A DNA stretch of 64,000 bases from Bifidobacterium scardovii JCM 12489 = DSM 13734 (GTDB lineage Bacteria > Actinomycetota > Actinomycetes > Actinomycetales > Bifidobacteriaceae): positions 1,984,001 through 2,048,000 of the forward strand of contig NZ_AP012331.1 of the NCBI RefSeq assembly GCF_001042635.1, given 5' to 3'. Position 1 is the stretch's first letter. The number at the start of each line of letters is the position of its first letter. Below are positions 9,298-18,390 of this stretch, in pieces. Position numbers and translations under genes: made by a program. Below the pieces are notes generated by a model, which was given only the letters and a program-made list of their open reading frames with translations, ran no database searches and was not told the DNA's origin.

Positions 9298-9339
9298 CGC
9301 CATCCCCTTTGTTTCTGCCAAGACGCCGGACACCATCCA

Positions 9340-9377
9340 ATTCTAACCGAACCAACCGAATTTCGAACACATGTTCG
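9340..9377 (-). promoter_or_regulatory. nadK-recN promoter with LexA-type SOS box
   Basis: CGAACACATGTTCG (9364-9377) fits the actinobacterial/Gram-positive SOS box CGAAC-N4-GTTCG perfectly. A -10-like TAGAAT (minus strand, 9340-9345) lies 18 bases downstream of it, so the box covers the expected -35 position. LexA repression is inferred; lexA itself is not in this window. Confidence 0.75.
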
Positions 9378-9485
9378 CATGTCGGGGCATGTCGGGGCAT
9401 GTCGCAGACCCCCACGTTCTCATACACTGGGCATACAATGACCTGAGGAATCCGTGAGCCGGCGCACCGCGAAGGAGAAGGACCG

Positions 9486-10949
9486 ATGTCGAATCTCGTC
9501 TTTGACGAGTCCTCCTCCAACCGCGAGGCCTCGCGGGGATACGCCTGGTGGTTCTCCGGCGACACCTTCGAGAAGGCGGCGGCCGAGGAGCGCCGCCCGC
9601 ACCGGCACACCTTCACCCACCGGATGATCTCGCATCCCGGCCGGCTGACCATCATCTACTTCCTGCTGCTGGTGGTCGTCTCGACGACCATGCTGCTGCT
9701 GCCGCCCTCCACGCCGAAAACCGAGACGACCTCGTTCTCCACCGCGCTGTTCACCGCCGTCTCGGCGCTGTCGACCTGCGGCATCTCGATCGTCAACTCC
9801 ACCACGCACTGGACCACCTTCGGCCAGGCGGTGCTGCTGGTGTCCGTGCAGATGGGCGGCCTCGGCGTCATGACCTTCGCCTCGATGATCGCGCTGGCCG
9901 TGAACCACCACATGAAGGCCACCCAGCGGCTGCTCACCGCCAGCGAGCTCGGCACCACCAAGCTCAGCGAGATCAGGGGCGTGCTCGCCGTGGTCGTCAC
10001 CACCACCTTCGTCATCGAGTCCATCACCTTCTTCGCCCTGTTCCCCGGCCTGTTGCACGTCAACAAGGGCGACTGGGGCAAAACCGGCTGGGAGGCGCTG
10101 TTCTTCGCCGTCATGTCGTACAACAACGCCGGTTTCACGCCGGACGGCGCCGGGCTGCACGTCAACGACTGGGCCGTCGGCATGCCGATCATGCTCTCCG
10201 CGTTCTGCGGCACGCTCGGCTTCCCGGTGCTGCTCAACCTCATGCGCTGCGCCCGCAACCACACGCCGCCGCGGCGCTGGAGCCTGCACACCAAGGTGAC
10301 GCTGGCCATGACCTTCCTCATCGTCGCCGCCTCGCTGACCTGGTTCCTGCTGGTCGAATGGGACAACCCGTTCCTGTTCCGCGACGCGGACGTGGAGACC
10401 CGTCTGCGGCATGCGGTGGTGGCGGCCGTCATGCCGCGCAGCTCGGGCTTCGACCTGTCGTGGGTGCCGCAGGTGAGCGAGGCCACCAAGGTGTTCATGA
10501 GCGCGGTCATGTTCGTCGGCGGAGGCAGCACCTCCACGGCCGGCGGCATCCGCGTCACCACCTTCGCGGTGATCCTGCTCGTCTGCCGTGCCTCGTTCAC
10601 CGGACACAAGGACGTCACCGCGTTCCGCAAGCGCATCCACACGAATGTGGCGATGACGGCGGTCAGCATCACCACCACCTGCCTGATGCTCGTGCTCGCG
10701 GCGTCGGTCGGGCTGATGCTAGTGTCCGGCGCGACGCTGTCCAACGCCCTGTTCGACGCCTGCTCGGCGTTCGGCCTCGGCGGATATTCGGTCGGCGTGG
10801 CCCGCGAGGACAATCCCGCGGCGCTGGCGATCCTCGCCGTCACCATGGTGGTCGGCCGCCTCGGGCCGATGACGATCGCCTATTCGATCAGCCGACCGCG
10901 CGCGCTCGAGGCGGTGCGCTACCCGACCGAGCCGCTGGTCGTCGGGTGA
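9486..10949 (+). CDS. TrkH/KtrB-family potassium uptake protein
   Basis: The membrane-spanning subunit of a potassium uptake system, 487 residues. It has the repeated M1-P-M2 architecture with filter segments such as STCGISI, NNAGFTP, GGGSTSTAGGIR and AFGLGGYSVG. The cytoplasmic N-terminus of about 50 residues is longer than in KtrB. The start is backed by AAGGAG upstream, and a -10-like TACAAT lies at 9434-9439. The next gene encodes the RCK partner, so the two make one transporter. Trk versus Ktr cannot be settled without alignment. Confidence 0.93.
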   Translation: MSNLVFDESSSNREASRGYAWWFSGDTFEKAAAEERRPHRHTFTHRMISHPGRLTIIYFLLLVVVSTTMLLLPPSTPKTETTSFSTALFTAVSALSTCGISIVNSTTHWTTFGQAVLLVSVQMGGLGVMTFASMIALAVNHHMKATQRLLTASELGTTKLSEIRGVLAVVVTTTFVIESITFFALFPGLLHVNKGDWGKTGWEALFFAVMSYNNAGFTPDGAGLHVNDWAVGMPIMLSAFCGTLGFPVLLNLMRCARNHTPPRRWSLHTKVTLAMTFLIVAASLTWFLLVEWDNPFLFRDADVETRLRHAVVAAVMPRSSGFDLSWVPQVSEATKVFMSAVMFVGGGSTSTAGGIRVTTFAVILLVCRASFTGHKDVTAFRKRIHTNVAMTAVSITTTCLMLVLAASVGLMLVSGATLSNALFDACSAFGLGGYSVGVAREDNPAALAILAVTMVVGRLGPMTIAYSISRPRALEAVRYPTEPLVVG

Positions 10950-11035
10950 CGCGCGGGGCTCCGCGGGCCGGCCGCGGCGGCATACGATAATGAAGCCGGT
11001 AACGAGTTCGAAGGCAAGGAAAGGAACGGGCGATC

Positions 11036-11689
11036 ATGGCCGATAACAGCAGAAGCGTGCTGGTGGTCGGGCTGGGCCGCTTCGGCAGCTCGGTGGCGAC
11101 CACGCTCGACGCGATGGGGCAGGACGTGCTCGCCGTCGACAAGGACCCGGGACTGGTCAACCGCTGGTCGTCGCAGGTCCCGACCGTGCAGGCCGACATG
11201 ACGGACGTGCTCGCCGTGGAGCAGCTCAACGCCACCGATTTCAGCACCGCGATCGTCGCGATCGGCGACAGCGTCGAGGCGTCGGTGATCACCACCGGCA
11301 ACCTGCTGGACGCCGGTATCTCCGATATCTGGGCGAAGTCCGTGTCGAAGGAGCACGCGCGCATCCTGCAGCGCATCGGCGCGCGCCACATCATCAACGC
11401 GGAGACCGACGCCGGCAAGCGCGTCGGGCATCTGGTGAGCGGCAACTATCTCGACTACATCGAGATCGAGGGCGCGCACACCGTCGTCAAGATCCACACG
11501 CCCCCGCACGTGGTCGGCTACAGCATCGAGGACGCGCGCGTGCACGAGCGCTACGGCATCACCGTGGTCGGCATCAAGTCGCCGGGCAAGGAATTCGAAT
11601 ACGGTTCCAAGGAACTGACCATGCACCGCAACGACGAGCTCATCATCATGGGCAAGGAGGACCAGATCGACAAGTTCATCCACGGATAG
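11036..11689 (+). CDS. TrkA/KtrA-family potassium uptake regulatory subunit (RCK protein)
   Basis: The cytoplasmic nucleotide-binding gate of the potassium channel encoded just upstream. The 217-residue product has one TrkA-N domain with the Rossmann motif VVGLGRFGSSVA near residue 8 and an acidic end of strand 2 (AVDKD), then a TrkA-C domain (about residues 140-217; HVVGYSIEDARVHERYGITVVGI). It has a single RCK unit, as in KtrA, not the doubled TrkA of E. coli. It is 86 bases after the membrane subunit, with AAGGAAAGGA ahead of the ATG. Confidence 0.93.
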   Translation: MADNSRSVLVVGLGRFGSSVATTLDAMGQDVLAVDKDPGLVNRWSSQVPTVQADMTDVLAVEQLNATDFSTAIVAIGDSVEASVITTGNLLDAGISDIWAKSVSKEHARILQRIGARHIINAETDAGKRVGHLVSGNYLDYIEIEGAHTVVKIHTPPHVVGYSIEDARVHERYGITVVGIKSPGKEFEYGSKELTMHRNDELIIMGKEDQIDKFIHG

Positions 11690-11700
11690 CACGCCATGAC

Positions 11701-11822
11701 GGGTCTGGCTCCCCTCTCGGAGGGGAGCAGATCCAGAAGAGCCTGATATCAGGTCTCCTGCTGGTTTTGCTCCCCTCAGTCGGCTACGCCGACAGCTCCC
11801 CTCCGAGAGGGGAGCCAGACCC
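11701..11822. repeat. Composite GGCTCCCCTC repeat element between convergent genes
   Basis: Outer arms of 28 nt (11701-11728 and 11795-11822) are perfect inverted copies, each itself a hairpin of the type GGCTCCCCTC..GAGGGGAGC. Inside is a perfect palindrome CCTGATATCAGG and a module CAGTCGGCTACGCCGACAGC. It fills the gap between the convergent trkA-type gene and parE. The same modular element occurs at 31422-31562. It probably works as a two-way terminator and looks like a dispersed repeat of this genome. Confidence 0.8.
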
Positions 11823-11865
11823 GCTGCCGCACTGACGCGGCGCCGCCGTCGCGCCGCCACACCGA

Positions 11866-14172
11866 TCAGGTGTCGATCTTGGAGCGGTCGAAGTCGTCGG
11901 CGTTGTCGACGATGAAGGCCTTGCGCGGGGGCACGTCGTCGCCCATGAGCAGGCTGAAGATCCCGCTCGCCTCGGCGGCGTCCTCCATGCGGATGCGGCG
12001 CAGCATGCGCGTGCGCGGGTCCATCGTGGTGTCGGCCAGCTGGTCGGCGTCCATCTCGCCGAGACCCTTGTAGCGCTGGATGTCGGGGTTGTAGGCGATG
12101 CGCTTGCGGTCGAGCTCGGCGAGCTTGCCGGCGAGCTCGTCGTCGGAATACGTGTAGATCACCTCGCCCTTGTGCGATCCGGCGAGCGCGATGCGGTGCA
12201 GCGGCGGCACGGCGGCGTACACGTGCCCGTGCTCGATGAGCGGGCGCATGTACCGGTAGAACAGGGTGAGCAGCAGGATGCGGATGTGCGCGCCGTCGAC
12301 GTCGGCATCGGTCATCATGATGACTTTGTTGTACCGCGCCTGTTCGATGTCGAAGCTGGCCCCCGACCCGGCGCCGACCACCTGGATGATGGCCGCGCAC
12401 TCCTTGTTGGACAGCATCTGCGAGAGGCTGGCCTTCTGCACGTTGAGGATCTTGCCTCGGATCGGCAGCAGCGCCTGGAACGCGGAGTTGCGGGCCGCCT
12501 TGGCGGTGCCGAGCGCGGAATCGCCCTCGACGATGAACAGTTCGGCCACGTCGTCGTTGCCCGGCTGGCAGTCGGAGAGCTTCGGCGGCATGGACGCGGA
12601 TTCGAGCGCGTTCTTGCGCCGCGTGACCTCCTTGGTCTTGCGCGCCTGGATGCGGGCGTGCATCTCGCCGACGATCTTCTCGAGCACGCGGCCGGACTGC
12701 TCCTTGTAGCCGCGCTTGGAGCCGGTGATCAGCTCGCCGAACTGCTTGTCGGTCATCCTGGTGACGATCGGCTTGACCGGGGCGGTGCCGAGCACGTCCT
12801 TGGTCTGCCCCTGGAACTGCGGCTCGGCGATGCGCACGGTGACCACGGCCACCAGGCCGGCCAGGATGTCGTCGCGCTCGATGCGCGTGTTGGAGTCCTT
12901 GAGGTTCACCTTGAGCTTGCGCGCGTTGTCCTCGACGGTCTTGCGCACCTGCTTGGTGATTCCCAGCAGGAAGCCGTCGACGTGCATGCCGCCGCCCGGC
13001 GTCTCGACCACGTTGACGAAGCTGCGCATCACGGTGTCGTAGCCGTTCACCCAGCGCAGCGCGATGTCGACGCCGCAGGTGCGCGTCTCCTTCTGCGCGT
13101 GCAGCTCGCCGCCCTCGCCGACGGCCTGTGTCTCCTCGACGTACGTGTCCTCGCCGGTGATGCGCCAGATGTCGGACACCGGCTCGCCCTGCGAGAGGAA
13201 GTCCACGAAGTCCCTGACGCCGCCGGTGTGGCAGAACTCCTCGACGCGGCGGTGCGCGTGGTTCGCGGCGTCGGACTTGGCGAGCGTGACCGCGGCGGAC
13301 GGGATATCCGGGGAGGCGCCGCCGTCCTCGGTCCCAGCGTCCGCTCCGTCGGATTCGGATTCGTGTGCGACAGCGTCGCCGGCCTCCGGGGAGGCCTGCT
13401 CTTCCGGCATGGCGGCGTCGTCGACCTCACGCAGTTCGTCGACCGATTCGTCGCCGGTTTCGGGAACGGTCTCGTCGATGACGGTGATCTTCAGCCCCGG
13501 CACGAGGAAGCTGGTCTGGCGCACGCGGTCGATGAGCTGCTCATAGCTGAATTCGGCCGTGTCGTTGAAGATTTCGGGGTCCGCCCAGTACCGGATCCGG
13601 GTGCCGGTCGTCTTCGGGCTGACCTTGCCGATGATCTCCAGCTCGGTCGGCCGGTTCTTGCGGGTGCGCTTGAAAGGCGAGTCGGGGAACGGGTTGGCCG
13701 GATCCGCGTCCGTGTACACGCCGGGATGTCCCTGATGGAACGCCATGTGGTGCGTCTTGCCGTCGCGGTCGACCTCGACGTCGAGGCGCGAGCTCAGCGC
13801 GTTGACGACGGACGAGCCGACGCCGTGCAGGCCGCCGGCCGCATTGTAGGAAGCGTTGCCGAACTTGGCGCCGGCATGCAGCTTGGTGAGCACGACCTCG
13901 ACGCCGGTGAGGCCGGTCTTGGGCTCGACGTCCACGGGGATGCCGCGGCCGTTGTCGGCGACCTCGACCGATCCGTCCGTATGCAGGGTCACGGTGATGC
14001 GGTCGCAGGCGCCGGCCAGCGCCTCGTCGACCGAATTGTCGATGATCTCCCACAGGCAGTGCATCAGGCCCTGGCTGTCGGTGGTGCCGATGTACATGCC
14101 GGGGCGCTTGCGCACCGCGTCAAGCCCCTCCAGCACGGTAAGGCTATCGGCGCCATAGCTTTCCTTGGCCAT
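11866..14172 (-). CDS. parE: DNA topoisomerase IV subunit B (ParE; GyrB-like)
   Basis: The ATPase subunit of a type II topoisomerase, 768 residues. The GHKL ATPase motifs are EIIDNSVDEALAG, DNGRGIPVD and GGLHGVGSSVVNALS. The Toprim domain has FIVEGDSALGTAK and MTDADVDGAHI, and the C-terminus has RYKGLGEMD. Between about residues 255 and 300 there is an acidic, low-complexity insert (REVDDAAMPEEQASPEAGD and on). The start has AAGGAGAACT before ATG. Placement next to rpoD and length suggest parE; gyrB is the alternative, since the two families are close and no gyrA or parC is nearby. Confidence 0.85.
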   Translation of the reverse strand: MAKESYGADSLTVLEGLDAVRKRPGMYIGTTDSQGLMHCLWEIIDNSVDEALAGACDRITVTLHTDGSVEVADNGRGIPVDVEPKTGLTGVEVVLTKLHAGAKFGNASYNAAGGLHGVGSSVVNALSSRLDVEVDRDGKTHHMAFHQGHPGVYTDADPANPFPDSPFKRTRKNRPTELEIIGKVSPKTTGTRIRYWADPEIFNDTAEFSYEQLIDRVRQTSFLVPGLKITVIDETVPETGDESVDELREVDDAAMPEEQASPEAGDAVAHESESDGADAGTEDGGASPDIPSAAVTLAKSDAANHAHRRVEEFCHTGGVRDFVDFLSQGEPVSDIWRITGEDTYVEETQAVGEGGELHAQKETRTCGVDIALRWVNGYDTVMRSFVNVVETPGGGMHVDGFLLGITKQVRKTVEDNARKLKVNLKDSNTRIERDDILAGLVAVVTVRIAEPQFQGQTKDVLGTAPVKPIVTRMTDKQFGELITGSKRGYKEQSGRVLEKIVGEMHARIQARKTKEVTRRKNALESASMPPKLSDCQPGNDDVAELFIVEGDSALGTAKAARNSAFQALLPIRGKILNVQKASLSQMLSNKECAAIIQVVGAGSGASFDIEQARYNKVIMMTDADVDGAHIRILLLTLFYRYMRPLIEHGHVYAAVPPLHRIALAGSHKGEVIYTYSDDELAGKLAELDRKRIAYNPDIQRYKGLGEMDADQLADTTMDPRTRMLRRIRMEDAAEASGIFSLLMGDDVPPRKAFIVDNADDFDRSKIDT

Positions 14173-14206
14173 AGTTCTCCTTATCGCATCACAACATGCG
14201 CCGTGC

Positions 14207-14232
14207 CGCCTCGGATGGCATCATCCGAGGCG
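14207..14232 (-). terminator. Hairpin downstream of rpoD
   Basis: Inverted repeat with 10-nt arms (14207-14216 and 14223-14232) and a 6-nt loop in the 156-base gap between rpoD and parE on the same strand. No T-run is seen. Confidence 0.45.
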
Positions 14233-14328
14233 ACGGCGCGCACACAGGAACCGTCCGGCGCAACGCCCGGCCCGTCCGGGCGATCGCGCGCCCGAAAGGG
14301 TCGTATCGGCGGCCGGCGCGGCAGCCGG

Positions 14329-15726
14329 TCACTGGTCGAGGAAGTCGCTCAGGGTCTGCGAACGCGAGGGGTGGCGCAGCTTCGACATGGTCTTCGACTC
14401 GATCTGGCGGATGCGCTCACGCGTCACGCCATACACGCGGCCGATGTCGTCGAGCGTCTTCGGCTGGCCGTCCTCGAGGCCGTAGCGCATGCGGATCACG
14501 CCGGCCTCACGCGGGGACAGCGTCTCCAGCACCTGCTTGAACTGCTCCTGCAGCAGTGAGAACGCGACCGCGTCGGACGGCGCGATGGCGTCGGTGTCCT
14601 CGATCAGGTCGCCGAACTCGGAATCGCCATCCTCGCCCAGCGGGGTGTGCAGCGAGATCGGCTCGCGACCGTACTTCTGCACCTCCTGCACCTTTTCGAC
14701 CGGCATGTCGAGCTCGCGCGCCAGCTCGTCGGGCGTGGGCTCGCGGCCCAGGTCCTGCAGCATCTGGCGCTGCACGCGGGACAGCTTGTTGATGACCTCG
14801 ACCATGTGCACGGGCACGCGGATGGTGCGGGCCTGGTCGGCCATGGCGCGGGTGATGGCCTGGCGGATCCACCACGTGGCGTAGGTCGAGAACTTGAAGC
14901 CCTTCTTCCAGTCGAACTTCTCGACGGCGCGGATCAGGCCGAGGTTGCCCTCCTGGATCAGATCGAGGAAGAGCATGCCGCGGCCGGTGTACCGCTTGGC
15001 GAGCGACACCACGAGTCGCAGGTTGGCCTCGAGCAGGTGGTCCTTGGCCTTCTTGCCGTCGGACGCGGCCCACTTGAGCTCGCGCTTGCGCTTGAAGTCC
15101 ATGCCCTCGCTCTGGGTGTCCAGCAGGTGCTGCGCGTACAGGCCGGCCTCGATGCGCTCGGACAGGTCGACCTCCTGCTCGGCGTTCAGCAGGCTCACGC
15201 GGCCGATCTGCTTGAGGTAGTCCTTGACGGGGTCGGCGGTGGCGCCGGCCGCGATGACCCGGCGCTTGGGGTTGCCCGAGGGGGTCAGGTTGTCGTCGTC
15301 ATCGTCGTCGCGCACGACGAACGCGCCCTTTTCCTTGGGCGTCTCGGGCTCCTTGCGCTTGACCTCGTCCTCGTCGTCGGCGATGTCGGAATCCTCGTCC
15401 AGCTCCTCGTCGCCCTCGTCCTCGTCGTCCAGGCCGGACTCGTCGTCCTCCAGATCGTCGAGGTCGGCCTCGCCGTCCTGGTCCTCGTCGTCCAGCACGT
15501 CCTCGCCGACATCGGGATCGTTCGCGGTGATCGGATCCTCCTTCGCCGTCACCTTGCGGGCGGTGTCGGACGCGGCCTTCTTCGTGGCGCCTTTCCTCGA
15601 AGGCTTGCGGCCAGCCGAGGCGGCCTTCCTCTTCGTGGATGTCGCCTTGTCGAGCTGCTCAGCATTGTCCGTCGTTGCCTTCGCATCCTTCTTGGCCAAA
15701 CTCATCCTCCTGCGTGATCCTGCCAT
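14329..15726 (-). CDS. rpoD: Principal RNA polymerase sigma factor (sigma-70, SigA/RpoD)
   Basis: The primary sigma factor, 465 residues. The N-terminal third is Lys/Ala-rich and then strikingly acidic (long runs of Asp and Glu around residues 70-145), replacing region 1.1. Region 1.2/2 follows ([56 protein letters not shown]), then region 3 and region 4 with the helix-turn-helix [21 protein letters not shown] keep the ATG at 15726 because a promoter sits directly against it; an alternative ATG (MSLAKKDAK) has AGGAGG touching it with no spacing. Confidence 0.95.
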   Translation of the reverse strand: MAGSRRRMSLAKKDAKATTDNAEQLDKATSTKRKAASAGRKPSRKGATKKAASDTARKVTAKEDPITANDPDVGEDVLDDEDQDGEADLDDLEDDESGLDDEDEGDEELDEDSDIADDEDEVKRKEPETPKEKGAFVVRDDDDDDNLTPSGNPKRRVIAAGATADPVKDYLKQIGRVSLLNAEQEVDLSERIEAGLYAQHLLDTQSEGMDFKRKRELKWAASDGKKAKDHLLEANLRLVVSLAKRYTGRGMLFLDLIQEGNLGLIRAVEKFDWKKGFKFSTYATWWIRQAITRAMADQARTIRVPVHMVEVINKLSRVQRQMLQDLGREPTPDELARELDMPVEKVQEVQKYGREPISLHTPLGEDGDSEFGDLIEDTDAIAPSDAVAFSLLQEQFKQVLETLSPREAGVIRMRYGLEDGQPKTLDDIGRVYGVTRERIRQIESKTMSKLRHPSRSQTLSDFLDQ

Positions 15727-15731
15727 ACGCG

Positions 15732-15761
15732 CTTATACCACATAGGGCGCACTTCTAGCAA
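15732..15761 (-). promoter_or_regulatory. rpoD promoter, likely giving a leaderless mRNA
   Basis: On the minus strand a -35-like TTGCTA (15756-15761) and an extended -10 TGTGG-TATAAG (15732-15737) are 18 bases apart. Only five bases separate the -10 from the rpoD ATG, so transcription should begin on or next to the start codon. Leaderless genes are common in actinobacteria, but this case is inferred. Confidence 0.5.
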
Positions 15762-15870
15762 GGGCAAATCGTCAACTATTGGGAGTTAACCATCCTCCAA
15801 GGACGATTATTCCCATTTTCGCCGACCGTGTCCGCCGATCGCCCCTCGGAACGCGCCGGTGGCCCCGGAA

Positions 15871-17058
15871 TCAACGGCACCACGCCGGCCGGACGCCGCG
15901 CTCCAGCATGCCCAGCACCATGCTCGCCAGCAGGCAGCCCCCGTCCAGATCCAGGCACCGCCACGCGTACGCCGACGACCGGTCGTCGTCCAGCCACCAC
16001 AGCACGTACGAGATCACGGCGAACGGCTGCGGCCGCAACCACTCCGGCACCAGGGACGCGATCCGCAGCAGCATGCCGATGCCCCGGCCGCACCGCACGC
16101 AGTCCGGCACGGATTCCGCGTTTTCGAAGGCCTGCGACAGCATCGCGCCCATGCGCGCCCTGGACCGCTCGGCGTGCGGATCGGCCGCGAAGGCGACCAT
16201 CAGGGGCTTGTCGCAGCCTCGGCCGGCGACCAGCGACAGGATCACCGCATCGCGGATGGACAGCGCCTCATGCATGCCGACCGCGAACGCGGCGACGCTG
16301 TCCCGGCTCAGCGGCGGGCAGCACAGCGGGCAACGGCAGTACGCCGCGGCCTCGCCGGCGCCAGGAGCATCGGCGAAGCCATCCGGCGATTCGATGAATT
16401 CGATCGGGGAGTCCCCTGCCCGGCCGGCGCGGCCGGCATCGCCGGCACCGCCGCAGCCCGAGCCACCACGACCCGAGCCGCCACAACCGGAATCATCACA
16501 ACCGGAGTCGCCACAGCCGACGTCGCCGTCATCGGCATCATTCCGGCCGGCATCATCCCGGCCGGCACCGCCGCAAACGGCATCGTCACAGTCCGCATCA
16601 CCGCAGCCGGCATCACCGCCGATATCGTCATCGGCATCGTCACCGGCGCCGCAATCGGCACTGCGGCAACCATCGCAGCGGCAACCATCGCAGCGGCTCT
16701 CCGGCCCTCCCCCGTCGCCGCGGACGGCGGCGACGCCGTCGAGAATGTCCAGCCAATCGCCGAATGGCGCGTCCACCCATCGCGCGTCGGCGACGACCGT
16801 ACCGTACTCGAGGCGGGCGGCGCGGAACCGCATCGTCAGGTCGCGCAGATCGCCGGCGTCGAGCATCGGATCGTTCGCGCGGCGGCAGTGCCGCGCGTGC
16901 ATGGACGGCAGCCGTCCTGGCGGCCCTATCGGCACCGGCCCCACCGGCACCGGTCCCCTCGGCCGGGGTTCCCCAAGATCCTCCATCGGTGCGCTTCCAA
17001 ACGGCGCGCCCCTCGATGGCGTGCCCGATGCGGTGTCAGCGTGTCGTGTCCGGTACAT
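15871..17058 (-). CDS. DUF4192-type protein with Cys/Asp/Gly-rich insert
   Basis: A 395-residue protein of unknown function. Residues about 70-112 (GDLRDLTMRFRAARLEYGTV) and 240-395 (SVAAFAVGMHEALSIRDAVI, and LRIASLVPEWLRPQPFAVIS near the end) look like the two parts of a DUF4192 domain, a family confined to actinobacteria. Between them lies an insert of about 120 residues made mostly of Asp, Gly, Ser and Cys with 12 cysteines in patterns such as CDGCRCDGC and GCGDSGCDDSGCGG. The start at 17058 has AAGGAGG nine bases upstream. The insert's DNA is an imperfect short tandem repeat, so it may have grown by slippage. Long reading frames on the opposite strand here are shadows. Confidence 0.7.
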   Translation of the reverse strand: MYRTRHADTASGTPSRGAPFGSAPMEDLGEPRPRGPVPVGPVPIGPPGRLPSMHARHCRRANDPMLDAGDLRDLTMRFRAARLEYGTVVADARWVDAPFGDWLDILDGVAAVRGDGGGPESRCDGCRCDGCRSADCGAGDDADDDIGGDAGCGDADCDDAVCGGAGRDDAGRNDADDGDVGCGDSGCDDSGCGGSGRGGSGCGGAGDAGRAGRAGDSPIEFIESPDGFADAPGAGEAAAYCRCPLCCPPLSRDSVAAFAVGMHEALSIRDAVILSLVAGRGCDKPLMVAFAADPHAERSRARMGAMLSQAFENAESVPDCVRCGRGIGMLLRIASLVPEWLRPQPFAVISYVLWWLDDDRSSAYAWRCLDLDGGCLLASMVLGMLERGVRPAWCR

Positions 17059-17208
17059 GATTCGGTCCTCCTTGACTGGTTACGTCCCGCGCGCATGCGC
17101 GTGCCTCCACTATGCCGGAACGGCGCCATGCGCACGGTGGTTTTCGGCCGTTGTGGTCGGAGGCCTGCCAGCCCCGGAAATCCGCCGATCTTGTATTTCG
17201 ACAATGCA

Positions 17209-17217
17209 TGTGGATAA
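17209..17217. promoter_or_regulatory. Single perfect DnaA-box match
   Basis: TGTGGATAA equals the consensus DnaA box TTATCCACA read on the other strand. It lies ten bases before the polyprenyl synthase start, in the divergent promoter region. One 9-mer can occur by chance, so a regulatory role is only possible. Confidence 0.3.
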
Positions 17218-17226
17218 CCTTGAGGC

Positions 17227-18306
17227 ATGTGCACGCAGACAGACCGGACCCTCATCGAATCACGAATCGCCGAACTGGTTCGCCGCCATGCCGCGGCGAC
17301 GGGCGAGGTGGTCGACCCCGCATGCCGATCGGTGCTTGACGAGGTCATCAACCAGGCGGTGACCTCCAGCGAGGGGGGCAAGCGCCTGCGCGCCCTGCTC
17401 GTGCTGAGCGCCTTCGACGCGGCCTCGGCCACGGGCGCGGGCTCCGGGGCCGGCATCCGTTCGCATGTGGCGGACATCGCCTGCGCGATCGAGGTGTTCC
17501 AGACCGCCGCGTTGGTGCACGACGACATCATCGACGACTCCGATCTGCGGAGGGGCAAGCCCTCCGCCCATCGGGCGCTGTCCGACGCCACCAGCAGCCA
17601 AGCCATCGGCCGCGGCCTGGGCATCATGCTCGGCGACCTGCTGGCCACCGCCAGCGTCGACATCGCCAACAAGGCCGCGAGGCACTGCCCCAATGCGGAC
17701 ACCATCATCGGCTCGTTCCTCACCATGCACCGCGAGGTCGAGATCGGGCAGGTGCTCGATCTCGCCGTGGAGATGACGTCGCTGAGCGACCCGCAGGCCC
17801 TCGCGCAGGCCTCGCTGAACGTCTTCAGGTGGAAGACCGCCAGCTACACCACCATCGCCCCCATCGAACTCGCCCTGCTCGCTGCCGGCCGCGCCCCGGC
17901 CGAGGCGCGGAGCCAGGCACTTGCGGTCGGCCGGCCGCTCGGGCTGGCGTTCCAGCTGGTCGACGACCTGCTGGACGTGATCGGCTCGAGCGCGCGCACC
18001 GGCAAGCCGATCGGCGGCGACATCCGCGAGGGCAAGCGCACGGTGCTGCTGGCCGACGCGCTGGCGGCGGCCAGCCCCGCCGAACGAGCCGAACTCATCG
18101 CGATGTTCGAGGCGCCGGCGCGCGACGAGGACGAGGTGAGCCGCGCGATCGGACTGTTCGAGAGCACCGGCGCGGTCGGCCGCTCGAAGGAGCGCATCGC
18201 CGGCCTGTGGAACGAGGCCAGGGAAGCGATCGGCACGCTCGGATTGGACCGGGAATCCGCCGATGCGCTGACCGAGGCCTGCGCCCGTTTTGTACCTCTT
18301 GCATAA
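17227..18306 (+). CDS. Polyprenyl diphosphate synthase (trans-isoprenyl diphosphate synthase)
   Basis: It condenses isopentenyl diphosphate units into a linear polyprenyl diphosphate. The 359-residue protein has the first Asp-rich motif DDIIDDSDLRRGKPSAH at about residue 97, the GGKRLRALL substrate loop, and the second Asp-rich motif FQLVDDLLDVIG with GGDIREGKRTVLLADAL after it. Chain length cannot be read directly; likely roles are a precursor of undecaprenyl-type carriers or other isoprenoids. It is divergent from the DUF4192 gene and followed 84 bases later by the PASTA kinase. Confidence 0.9.
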   Translation: MCTQTDRTLIESRIAELVRRHAAATGEVVDPACRSVLDEVINQAVTSSEGGKRLRALLVLSAFDAASATGAGSGAGIRSHVADIACAIEVFQTAALVHDDIIDDSDLRRGKPSAHRALSDATSSQAIGRGLGIMLGDLLATASVDIANKAARHCPNADTIIGSFLTMHREVEIGQVLDLAVEMTSLSDPQALAQASLNVFRWKTASYTTIAPIELALLAAGRAPAEARSQALAVGRPLGLAFQLVDDLLDVIGSSARTGKPIGGDIREGKRTVLLADALAAASPAERAELIAMFEAPARDEDEVSRAIGLFESTGAVGRSKERIAGLWNEAREAIGTLGLDRESADALTEACARFVPLA

Positions 18307-18390
18307 ATTGGCGACGTTTCGCCTCTTGTTGGGCGGCTGCATGTAAACTGTCGGTGAGATTCCATAGACGTGAGGGACCAGACGAATCAG

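Noticed and set aside
15779..17362. A 527-codon plus-strand frame rich in Pro and Ser across the DUF4192 gene
   Set aside because: It is antisense to a gene with a good ribosome site and DUF4192 similarity; its Pro/Ser repeats are the mirror of the Asp/Gly/Cys repeats, and its first part crosses the rpoD promoter region.
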